DNA of 64,000 nucleotides, taken from positions 310,001 to 374,000 of the forward strand of contig BSBM01000637.1 in assembly GCA_027924585.1 (NCBI GenBank). Direction: 5' to 3'. A model generated the notes under the pieces. It was given only the letters and a program-made list of their open reading frames with translations, ran no database searches and was not told the origin of the DNA. A program made the translations under genes and the position numbers. The stretch comes from Larix kaempferi (lineage: Eukaryota > Streptophyta > Pinopsida > Pinales > Pinaceae). Of this stretch, positions 23,976-34,135 are shown piece by piece (within the stretch, counting starts at the first letter, position 1; each line of letters starts with the position of its first letter).

Positions 23976-24574
23976 CATCTGCCCAAAGAGCATTCTTGAG
24001 TTGTGTATGCCAATCTCTATGGTGAGAGGCTACAGTCTTCTTCAGAATGTTGATCAAATTTTTGTTTGAAGACTTATCCAACCCATTACCCTGTGGGTAG
24101 TAATTGTCAGAAAATTTGAGTTTCATCCCCTTTTTAAAAGCATACTCAGTTATGTCGATTGAGGAAAAATAGGATGCATTATCAAAGACTAGGTACTCTG
24201 GAGTGCCAAAACCGTGAGAGTATCTTACTGTCTAAGAAAGAAATCGCTTGGCTGGCATTACATTTCTTAAGTGGGACTGCCTCCACCCATCTGGTGAAGT
24301 AGTCAGTAGCTGTGAGAATGTACTTGTGTTGGAGGGATGAGGTAGGATTTATAGGTCCAACAAAATCCAGCCCCCATTGCTAAAATGGAAACTGAACAGT
24401 GACTGGTTGCAAAGGGAAAGCAGGTTTCTTGAACTTCCCTGTGCATTTTTGGCATGGTTCACACCTTCTTACATAGTCATAAGCATATTTAAACAACGTA
24501 GGCTAGTAATACCCAGCTTTGAGAATCTTATGAGTTGTTGTCTCGCCCGAAAAATGACCTCCAGCTAGTCCTCC
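23976..24574 (-). pseudogene. Integrase of gypsy D, beyond C
   Basis: Zinc-binding HHCC region (GGHFSGETTTHKI; RRCEPCQKC), then the catalytic core with WGLDFVGPI and TATDYFTRWVEA carrying the first Asp residues. Several stops and a frameshift follow, and the region ends at KNALWAD, joined to copia E. The C-terminal domain is missing. Confidence 0.8.
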
Positions 24575-25263
24575 TGTTAAATTTTCAGAATTTACTTCAA
24601 TCTGATCTAGGATCTTAACTAAGAGAACAACATGTATAGCATATCTACAGCATATCAATCATGGTCACAATAATGCAAACACACAAGAGACATGGAGTTT
24701 ACTTGGGGAAAACCATAAAGGTGAAAAACCCCAATAACTTCCTCAGAGATAGATAGAGCAATGATACAACCCAAGCATAATAGATAGACATCTCCTAGCA
24801 GCAGCTTCTCCTCCTCCACAAGTGCGCCACTCTCCAAAGAGAGTGTGTGAAAATAGAATGATAAAATAGAGTGCCTCCCGCACTCTATTTATACTTGAAT
24901 TGACTTGCCTAATAACCTTTACTAGGTCGGCCTTAACTTAACCACATAACATAATGCTGACTGGGCCGACCCCCAATAGGGTGGTCTAATAACCCTTTGA
25001 CCCACATGGCCAACCGCCAATAGGGTGATCTAATAACCCTTTGACCCACATGACTTATACAGGGCTGACCCCAACAAGGTGGTCTAATAATCCATCAAGT
25101 ATAAGTTACGACACTTACAATATAAATGACGACACTTCCATATAGAGGAATAATAACATCTCTATAGGAATACAAACACTTCCATATAGAGGAATAATAC
25201 CATCTCTATAGGAGTACAATATACATATATGAAATACATTCCGAAGTTACATATACATCAACA
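24575..25263 (-). repeat. 3' LTR of copia C
   Basis: 689 bp, TG...CA, preceded on the sense strand by the polypurine tract AAGAGGGAG (25272-25264). Three U3 repeat units lie at 24959-25090. TATA-proximal stem-loop at 24864-24890: sense arm AAATAGAGTGC, loop GGGAG, arm GCACTCTATTT. Confidence 0.88.
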
Positions 25264-25425
25264 CTCCCTCTTAACTAGGAAGGTATTTCTCAACACGGGT
25301 CTTCTAGCACAAGTCTTCTTCTCTAGATCATCGTCACTGGATAATTGTCTTCGAGTCATCGTCATCGTCACTGCTGCTGCTATCTCAATCAATCTCTGAA
25401 TCTACTTGTCATAGGAAGTTCTACA

Positions 25426-26031
25426 TGTTGATGTATATGTAACTTCGAAATGTATTTCATCTATGTATTTCATATATATATTTATTGTACCCTTATAAGA
25501 GATGTGTTATTCCTCTATAAGGAAGTGTCATCATGTGGATTGAAAAGTGTCGCAAGTGTGTGTACTTGCCGATGGGTTATTAGACCACCATGTGTGGGGT
25601 TGGCCCTGAAATATATATTATATTGTGGATGTATCTAGATAGACAAGTCGGCCCCATAGTGTAATTGGGCAAACAAGTTAGTATAAATAGAGATCAGGAG
25701 ATCTCTATTTTGATTATTCAGAAAGTCACACTTCTCTCACTCAGAAAGTGGCGCACTAGTGAGGAGGAGGATCATATGCTACTAGGAGACTATCTCAGTG
25801 TATTTTGGTTGTACTTTGGTTGAGCCATTGCTCTCTCTATCTCTGAGGAAGTTGTGGGGTTTTTCACCTTAGGGTTTTCCCCACGGAAACTCTGTGTCTC
25901 TTGTCTCTCATGCTTTTGATTCTTGTGATGCTTGTCATGCTTATTGTGATTGTTATGCATTGATATACTGTATATGTTATTCTCTCAGTGAAGATCCTAG
26001 AGTATTGTGAATTAATGCTCAAAATTTAACA
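25426..26031 (+). repeat. 5' LTR of copia J
   Basis: TGTTGATGTATATG...AAATTTAACA. GGGTTATTAGACCACC at 25574-25589, TATAAATAG at 25682-25690, and the stem-loop AATAGAGATC / GATCTCTATT at 25686-25709. Confidence 0.95.
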
Positions 26032-26604
26032 TGGTATCAAAGCTAACCTGAGAAGAAGACATTTTGCAGTGACAGAAACTTGAGTTTCTTGTTTATTGGG
26101 TTTCTCTCCACATATTTTAGAAAAGCAGCATAGTAGATTGACTCTACTCATCAAGAAGAATCCATCTGTCCAATCAGAATTCAATTCTGAGCATTTTCAG
26201 ATTTGGCCCTAAAAATTAGGATTTCCACAAAAATAGGAATTTCTGAAATCTGAAGACATAGCTGGAATCTCCTTGCAAAAATCGAAGTTTAGAGCTTTGG
26301 ATCGAGATTTTTGGCTGGGTAGAGCTCCGAGAAACTCAAACCCTAATTCAAGGCTCTCCCAGTGAACCCAGGAGGACAAAAAGGAAAATCCGAAGGGTAA
26401 ATATTTACTGATCTCAAATTCGGAATACACCAGGTTGATTAGCTCATCAGGGCGCATCTTTCTATCCTTTTAGAAAGTTGAAATTCACAATTTGAATTTT
26501 TAGGGTTTTTTCGATAAACCCTAATCTAGGACCAGATCCAGTTTTCAACATTTCAAGTGGTAAGACCTAAATATTCTCTATTTCCATTTGAAGTACTCTT
26601 TAAG
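26032..26604 (+). other. J primer site and leader
   Basis: TGGTATCAAAGC (26032-26043), one change from the initiator-Met primer site. The rest of the leader is non-coding; small open frames on the minus strand are incidental. Confidence 0.8.
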
Positions 26605-28800
26605 ATGTCTCACCACACCAAGCTTGAGGATAAGCTTGAAGGGGCCGATAAATTCTGAGCTTGGAAGTATAGGATTGGGTTAATCCTGGAAGAGAATGAG
26701 TTGGACTCATATGTAAAAGAAGACATCCCTATCCCAGAGGATGAAGAGGCTAAAGTATTGCATAAGAAGAACTTGGTCAAGGAAAAGAGAATCATTGCTG
26801 ATTCTATCAAAGACCATCTCATACCCCATGTGTCTTCTCTAAAGACACCCAAAGAGATGTTTGACTCTTTGACCAAGCTATTTGAAGGGAAGAACATAAA
26901 TCGGAAGATGACCCCGCGGAACCAATTGAAAGGCGTAAAGTTTCAGAATGGAGAAACCATTCAATCTTATTTTTCAAGGGTCTCCCAGATCAAGGAACAA
27001 CTAGAAGTAGTGGATGAAATGGTGGAGAATGGTGAAGTTGTCATGACCACTCTGAATGGCCTACCTAGGTCATGGGACTCCTTCATTCAAGGAATCTGTG
27101 TAAGAAAGAAGTTGATTTCCTTCAGCAGACTACGGGAAGAATGCTCACAAAAAGAAGCAAGGCTTTTGGCACGAGAAGAAAAGATGGGGAATGAAGATCA
27201 AGATCTCACAGCTCACACCAAGAAAGGGAAGTCCAAGAGAGAGCCATCTCACTCCAAGAAATCTTCACATCACTTCAAAGAAAGAAGAATATGCTTCACC
27301 TGTAATGAAAAAGGACATATTTCCATAAATTGTCCCAAGAGCAAGAAGGACAACAGCAACTTCAACAAGAAGAAGAAGGGCAGCAAAAGAAGGTTTCATG
27401 CTCATGCTGCCGAGGATGATGAACCACCCAATAAGAAGGCTAGGGCAGAAAGTGATGATAGTAATGATGACTCATCAAGTGAAGAAGAGTATGTTCTAAT
27501 CTCTACTCTCACAGGTACTATCTCCCATGGTTGTAATGATTGGTTAATTGACAGTGGGGCTTCCAAACACATGACTGGGTTTAAGGAATCTTTTGTGAAC
27601 CTATCTGAACATGAATCACCCCATAAGGTGAAACTTGGGGATGATTATCAATACCCAATCAAAGGAAGTGGTGAATCTTCCTACAACCTAGATTCTAGAA
27701 AATATTTGAAGATGAAAGAAGTCCTTTATGTACCTGGGCTCAAGAAGAAATTACTCTCCATCTTTGCATTGGATGCAAAAGGTATGAGGGTTGCATTTGT
27801 GGATGGCCAAGTCCTAATGTGGCCAACGGGAAAGACCATAGATGATGCAGTAGTGATTGGAGAGCAAGAGGGAGGTTTGTATAAATTGAAGGGACAACCT
27901 GAACATGCCATGGTGCATGAATCCATGGAGCCAAGTGAACTTTGGCATAGAAGACTTGCTCATATGCACTATAGGGCACTTCCAATTGCAAGCAAGGCTG
28001 TAGAGGGTCTTCCTGAAATCAAGACCAAACATGAAGGTGTTTGCAAAGGATGTGCAAAAAGGTAAGAATATTAAGAAGGCTTTCCCAAGCAGTGAAAGCA
28101 AGACAAAAGATATCCTAGAAATCATCCACTCAGATGTATGTCGTCCTATGTCATCCAGTTCTCTAAGTGGGTATGTTTACTATGTCTCATTTATTGATGA
28201 CTTCTCCAGGAAGACTTGGGTATACTTCTTGAAAAACAAAGATGAGGTGTTTGATAAGTTCAAGGAATTCAAAACCTTGATGGAGAATCAAACTGATAAA
28301 AAGATCAAACATTCAGATCTGACAATGGTGGAGAATTCACCTCAGGTGACTTCAAGAAGCTTTGCAGTGATTCAAGGATTGAGAGGGAGTTGACTGCTCC
28401 TTATAATCCTCAACAGAATGGAGTTACAGAAAGGAAGAACAGAACAATCATGGAAGCAGTAAGGGAAATGCTGCATGACCAGGATCTTCCTATGCATTTA
28501 TGGGCAGAAGCAACTAGAACAGCTGTATATGTGCATAACAGAACACCCCACAAGGTATTGGACAACAAGACACCAAAAGAAGTCTTTTCTGGTAAGAAAC
28601 TTGAAGTCAACCATCTCAGAATATTTGGTTGTCCAGTATACACACATGTTCCAAAGGAAAAGAGGACCAAGCTAGATCCTTCAGGAAAGAAGGGTATCTT
28701 TGTGGGTTACAGTGAAAGCTTGAAGGCTTACAGAATATACTTTTCAGGGTTCAAGAAGATTGATGGCAGCAAGGATGAATATAAGTTCAAGGACAGGTAA
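26605..28800 (+). pseudogene. gag-protease-integrase of copia J
   Basis: ATG at 26605 (MSHHTKLEDKLEG, the conserved start); a TGA at 26656 interrupts after 17 codons. Gag follows with zinc knuckle CFTCNEKGHISINC, then protease WLIDSGASKHMTG (about 27541) and integrase zinc region (ELWHRRLAHMHY; CKGCAK). One extra A in a run near 28060 shifts the frame; a lost base near 28310 shifts it again. The integrase core carries FIDDFSRKTW and NPQQNGVTERKN. The frame ends at FKKIDG and a stop at 28800, where B instead continues into the RT linker. Confidence 0.87.
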
Positions 28801-29640
28801 TCCAAGAATCAAAGATCAAGAGGGAGCACACTCCAGCAGCTCCTGCAAGGATGCATATTTTCAGAGGGAGTTGACCATCTTCCTACATTCCACAATAGAA
28901 AGGTGTAGAAGAAGCTACTTCAGTAGCTCCTGCCAGGAAGCAAAGACTCAGAGGGAGTCCACCCATTAAACAAACAAAGATAAGTATTTCAATTATCATT
29001 TCTTGCCTATTTTTGTTTAAATAATATTATGCTTATGTTCCTAGACTTAGGAGATGTATTGTGCATATTAGAATGATTGCATTAATGAACAATATACTAC
29101 TAATATGCATGTGATGGGTAAGTTTCCTGTGGAACTGTACAACATTCCAGTGCTACTTATCTAGAATGAAACCTCTTTGCTAACATGTTGGGAGTAGTGC
29201 AAACTCTTAACAATGTTCTGGTAGAGATTGGAAGGCATCTAGAAAGTTGTGGAACATGGATAAATGTTGTATTGAAGCATTGGCTAAGATAACTGCATGA
29301 CATATTTCTTTATGTGTAAAGAATTTGTTCTGAAAATTATGAGATGTTTCTAATCATGCAATTTAACTTGTTTTGTAGGAAAGACCGTATATCTTCACCT
29401 ACAAAAGAAGGACTACAACATTTGTTCCAGCAACAAAAATATCTATTGAAGATATTGAATTTCCTTGGATCTGGGATGAAGAAATGGAATGCCATGATCC
29501 GTCGATCATGAAGATGATGTTTGGGATACAGTCACAAGACCTGACAGGGAGTCACATGCGTGCATATTGAAGAAAGCCTTGTATGGCTTGTAGCAAGCTC
29601 CCAGAACTTGGTGTGATACTAAGAGGAAGCTTGCTGCTGA
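28801..29640 (+). other. Non-coding segment replacing J's RT
   Basis: Short purine-rich direct repeats (28820-28970, AGAGGGAGT motif), then about 420 bp of AT-rich sequence ending TTGTTTTGTAG at 29389, then a remnant TYKRRTTTFVPATK. C has a matching segment at 41150-41720, so it predates both insertions. Its end looks like a 3' splice site, but a 5' site GTAATCC at 28797 is out of phase for splicing. The RT fingers and palm that B has here are absent. Confidence 0.6.
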
Positions 29641-30533
29641 GTTCGATATGAAAGATTTGGGAATGATGCATTATTTCCTAGGTATGGAGGTGTGGCAGAG
29701 TGTAGGTGGGATCTTCCTTGGTCAAGGGAAGTACACAGTAGATATCCTGAAGAGATTCAGGATGATGGATTGCAAGGCCATGGCCACACCTATGGCATCG
29801 AATCTGAAGCTTCTATGTGATGCTTCATCTGAGTCGGTTGATGTCTCTATGTATCGTCAGATGATTGGGTCCTTGATGTACCTGACGAACACGAGACTGG
29901 ATATTTGCTTTGCTGTGAACACATTGAGCCAGTTCCTGACAGATTCGAGGAAGTTTTCACCTGGTTGCAGTAAAGCATGTTTTGAGGTACCTGAAGGGTA
30001 CAGTGGATTATGGGCTCAAGTATGAAGCGAATCAAAAGTTTAACCTGCAAGGTTATGTTGATTCAGATTGGTCTAGCAATGTTGCAGATAGGAAGAGCAC
30101 ATCTGGATGCTGCTTCAGTATGGGATCAGGTGTGATCTCTTGGTTTAGCAGGAAGCAGTCCTGCGTAGCACTGAGTACAGTTGAGGCAGAGTATGTTGCA
30201 GACTGTTCAACTAGTTGTGAGGCAGTATGGCTACAGAAGCTACTGTTTGAGTTATTTGATCTCCCATTGGATGCTACTGGTAGCTTTTGTGATAACCAGA
30301 GTTGTGTGAAGCTGTCCGAGAACCCGGTGTTCCATGATAGGTCAAAACACATAGAGATCAAATATCACTATATCAGGGATATGGTGCAGAGAGGAGCTGT
30401 GAAGCTCTTGTATGTTGCGATGGACGAGTAGATTGCATATGTGCTAACGAAGCCACTAGCCAAGGTGAAGTTTGAGTACTTCAGGGAGAGGCTTGGTGTT
30501 CTTCATATCGAGGACACTTCGAGGAAGAAGTGA
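29641..30533 (+). pseudogene. RT end and RNase H of copia J
   Basis: From the RT C-terminal end (EFDMKDLGMMHYFLGMEVW) to RNase H: PMASNLKLLCDASSES, GSLMYLTNTR, a frameshift near 29990, YVDSDWSSNVADRKSTSG, TVEAEYVADCSTSCEAVW, CDNQSCVKL. A TAG at 30429-30431 precedes the last ~33 codons, which end KFEYFRERLGVL...SRKK with TGA at 30531. The catalytic Asp and Glu residues are present. Confidence 0.87.
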
Positions 30534-30613
30534 TGGACACATTTGCTGAAGCCATTCCAAGCATGTTGGAAGGAGGATCCTTCACATGGCTGTGGATGTA
30601 AGCGCTGGGTGAT

Positions 30614-31192
30614 GAGCATCAGGATGATGTTCTAGTTTCTTCTTTGTATGATCAGTTGGATCATTTATATGTATATGTATGTACGCATCATGTTGGATGC
30701 TAGATATGATCAGTTGGATCATTTATATGTATGTACGCATCATGTTGGATGCTGGATATGATCAGGTGGATCATTTATATGTATGTACGCATCATGTTGG
30801 ATGCTGGATATGATCGGTTGAATCATTTGTATGTATTTTGTATATGCATCATGTGGGATGCTTGGACCATGTATCTGTATATGTATCAGGTGGATACATT
30901 GTATGATCAGGTAGATCATGTATATTGATATGTATCAGGTATGATCAGGTAGATCATGTATGTTGATGGATACATTGTGTGGATCATGTATCTATGTATC
31001 AGGTGGATACACTGTGTATGATGATATGTATCAGGTAGATACTTGGTGTGCATCAGATGGATGCATTGTATGATCAGGGTGATCATGGATGACGAGCTTC
31101 TCCAGATGACATGTAGCAGGATGTTGCAGTGATCATGATCAAGATGATCATGTGTACATCGAGATGATGTATGGTGAGTATCAGATGATACT
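30614..31192 (+). repeat. Hairpin array in the 3' UTR of J
   Basis: About 19 short stem-loops in 580 nt. Examples: 30648-30664 (stem ATGATC, loop AGTTG), 30685-30700 (GCATC, ATGTTG), 30882-30898 (TGTATC, AGGTG), 30903-30919 (ATGATC, AGGTA), 31049-31065 (TGCATC, AGATG), 31155-31171 (TACATC, GAGAT), 31177-31192 (AGTATC, AGAT). The first part repeats every 52 to 58 bp. Stems differ but nearly always end ATC before the loop and restart GAT after it. Confidence 0.88.
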
Positions 31193-31269
31193 TTGTGGCC
31201 GTGGATCAGGTTGTGCAGATGAGCATGTCTGGGAGATCCTATAGGTCGGATTTGTGTACCCATAATAGC

Positions 31270-31910
31270 CTGGGATGCTCTTTCGAGACATTGCTCTGGG
31301 AGGACATGTAATTTGTGTCCTGGGAGATCTTTAGGTCAGAGTTGTGTACCCGTAAAATCCTGAGATGCTCTTGCGAGGTTTTGTCCTATGGCATGTAATT
31401 TTCTCCTGGGAGATCTGGACAGGATGAAAAAGGCCTCAGATGCTCCAGCCAGGTTTTGCCATGACCACATGTAATTTGCTCCTGGGAGATATGGACAGGA
31501 TGAAAAAGGCCTCAGATGCTTCAGCCAGGTTTTGTGGTGAGATCACATGTAATGTGCTCCTGGGAGATCCGACAGGTAGAGCTGTGTGCTCATAACAGCA
31601 TGGGATGCTTTAGCTAGGTTTTATGATGGGTCACATGTAATGTGCTCCTGGGAGATCCGACAAGTAGAGCTGTGTGCTCGTAACAGCCTGGGATGCTTCA
31701 GCCAGGTTTTGTGATGGGTCACATGTAATGTGCTCCTGGGAGATCTGACAGGTAGAGTTGTGTGCTCGTAACAGCCTGGGATGCTTCAGCCAGGTTTTGT
31801 GATGGGTCACATGTAATGTGCTCCTGGGAGATCCGACAGGTAGAGCTGTGTGCTCGTAATAGCCTGGAATGCTGCAGCCAGGTTCTGTGACGCACGTAAT
31901 AAGTCTTGAG
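31270..31910 (+). repeat. 76-88 bp tandem repeats in the 3' UTR of J
   Basis: CTCCTGGGAGAT recurs at 31403, 31479, 31557, 31645, 31733 and 31821; the last three intervals are exactly 88 bp. The 88-bp unit has two possible short stems (GCTGT with ACAGC, and CCTGG with CCAGG). Not a CRISPR array: there are no unique spacers and it sits inside a retroelement. Confidence 0.88.
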
Positions 31911-32125
31911 GATTCCACAGTATGGCCAGTGATGATGAATACCTGCAGGTGGTGGGCCTACATCCAGTATGAAAAAGGACTGGCTCTATAGAACTTCCTA
32001 TGATGAGTAGAGTCAGAGATTGGTTGAGAGAGCAGCAGCAGTGACGATGATGATGATGATGATCCCGAGAAGAAGACTTGTCTAACAGAACTGTGTCGAG
32101 AAATACCTTCCTAGTTAAGAGGGAG

Positions 32126-32731
32126 TGTTGATGTATGTGTAACTTCGAAATGTATTTCATCTATGTATTTCATATATATATTTATTGTACCCTTATAAGA
32201 GATGTGTTATTCCTCTATAAGGAAGTGTCGTCATGTGGATTGACAACTGTCGCAAGTGTGTGTACTTTCCGATGGGTTATTAGACCACCATGTGTGGGGT
32301 CGGCCTTGAAATATATATTATATTGTGGATGTATCTAAGTAGACAAGTTGGCCCCATAGTGTAACTGGGAAAACAAGTTAGTATAAATAGAGATCGGGAG
32401 ATCTCTATTTTGATCATTCAGAAAGTCACACTTCTCTCACTCAGAAAGTGGCGCACTAGTGAGGAGGAGGATCATCTACTACTAGGAGACTATCTCAGTG
32501 TATTTTGGTTGTACTTTGGTTCAGCCATTTCTCTCTCTATCTCTGAGGAAGTTGTGGGGTTTTTCACCTTAGGGTTTTCCCCACGGAAACTCTGTGTCTC
32601 TTGTCTCTCATGCTTTTGATTCTTGTGATGCTTGTCATGCTTATTGTGATTGTTATGCATTAATATACTGTATATGTTATTCTCTCAGTGAAGATCCTAG
32701 AGTATTGTGAATTAATGCTCAAAATTTAACA
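32126..32731 (+). repeat. 3' LTR of copia J
   Basis: Same length as the 5' copy. The TATA box is at 32382-32390 and the stem-loop at 32386-32409. The polypurine tract AAGAGGGAG (32117-32125) sits directly upstream. Confidence 0.95.
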
Positions 32732-32736
32732 CTACA

Positions 32737-33369
32737 GAGCCAGTCCTTTTTCATACTGGGTATAGGCCCACCACCTGTAGGTCTTCATCATCACTGGCCA
32801 TACTGTGGAATCCTCTGGACTTATTACGTGCGTCACAAAAACTCAAAAGAGAATCCCAGGCTGTTACGGGTACACAACTCTGACCTATAGGATCTCCCAG
32901 GATCTTTTACATGTGACAATCACAAAACCTTAAAAGGGTGTCTTTCCAAACAAGAACCCTAAAAATCATATGAGGCCTTTTTCATCCTGTCCATATCTCC
33001 AGGTCTGATTACATGTGACTCCTATCACAAAACCTTAAAAGGGTGTCTTTCCCAGCAAGAACCCTAAAGAGCATCTGAGGCCTTTTTCATCCTATCCAGA
33101 TCTCCAGGTCTGATTACATGTGGTCATGGCAATGCCTCGAAAGAGCATTTGAGGCCTTTTTCATCCTATCCAGATCTCCCAGGTCTACTTACATGCCATA
33201 GGACAATGCCTCGAAAGAGCATCTGAGGCCTTTTTCATCCTGTCCAGATCTCCAAGGTCTACTTACATGTCCTCCCGGAGCAATGCCTCGAAAGAGCATC
33301 TGAGGCCTTTTTCATCTTGTCTAGATCTCCCAGGTTTACTTACATGCTCATCTGCACAACCTGTCCACG
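32737..33369 (-). repeat. 73-105 bp tandem repeats in the 3' UTR of C
   Basis: The block TGAGGCCTTTTTCATCC recurs at 32971, 33076, 33150, 33223 and 33301. It is the continuation of the C 3' UTR between the K and J insertions, matching the repeat after the hairpin array in J. The last part of this UTR is at 25264-25425 on the other side of J. Confidence 0.8.
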
Positions 33370-33940
33370 TGTGAGTATTTTGATCACAGAAGATCGAGGA
33401 GCTATGGAGAACCTCACAAAATCGAATTAATTTGCAATTACAGTGGAAAAATTTGAAAAAGATGATAAATTTACACACAATGTATGCTCAAATCTTTGAT
33501 TAACTGACTGTCTAACATGTGAAAATGTTAGTAACAGGTTTTTATTACATCCATGAGAAAATCGAGAGCATTAGGTGGCTCAAGCTGAGTCATAAATGAG
33601 CTCAAGGCAGGCGTGGGTGAGCAAGTAGAGGAGGTTTGGGGGCCCAAGGGAGCATTAAATGCTCCAAATCTAGCCAAAAGTGGGCAAAAATCCACCCTAG
33701 CGCCCTTGGTCAACTAAATTCCCCAAAACAAGGAGAGAGGGCGCACCAGCAATAAATGAGGGCGCACTTGTGGACAAAACTGGAGGCTGGGTGAACTGGT
33801 TTGCTCAGAAGTGGGTGTGAACACTCTCAAAGTGGGTTTTTGACCAACTATAGTCACTTAATCCAAAACATGGTTTAATTAAGCACATGGGCAATTAAAA
33901 TTTATGGATTATGGTACTAAGTGTGGTTACTGTTCCAACA
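33370..33940 (-). repeat. 3' LTR of copia K, with polypurine tract
   Basis: Preceded on the sense strand by TAAGGGGGGG (33950-33941), the polypurine tract. Differences from the 5' LTR: two transversions and three transitions. Confidence 0.93.
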
Positions 33941-34135
33941 CCCCCCCTTAACCATAACTTTGTACATCTCATGAAAGATAAGTGGGAGGCCTTGGCAACA
34001 AAGGCTCAAGTCACCTCAATACAAACAGAAATTTTATTTGTCCATATGAACCGAGGAAAAGAAGTAAAACCTCATGGGACAAAAACTTCCCTAAAAAATG
34101 GACATGGGGCTGAACCTGCAATTAGATTGCAGCAA

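Larger units (their letters stand above)
25426..32731 (+). mobile_element. Copia element J, complete ends, RT core deleted
   Basis: Two 606-bp LTRs (25426-26031, 32126-32731) with about 19 differences by my hand count (~3%), flanked by exact CTACA duplications (25421-25425, 32732-32736) in the 3' UTR of C. Internal order: primer site, leader, gag, protease, integrase, a non-coding segment, the end of RT, RNase H, hairpin array, 88-bp repeats, polypurine tract. The RT palm with its catalytic motif is missing, so J depended on other copies. Confidence 0.93.

Noticed and set aside
28797-29389. Functional intron in the pol of copia J
   Set aside because: Exon phases at the GT and AG do not match and the downstream frame lacks the RT core; kept only as an intron-like segment.
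30731-31263. Frames through the hairpin array (65 and 115 codons)
   Set aside because: Low-complexity products of His, Met and Tyr repeats created by the palindromes; not conserved as protein.
31270-31910. CRISPR-like regular repeats
   Set aside because: Units of 76 to 88 bp are repeated whole, without unique spacers, and lie in a retroelement 3' UTR.
33528-33713. 61-codon frame in the K LTR, also at 38463-38648
   Set aside because: Two copies exist only because the LTR is duplicated; one stays open by chance.
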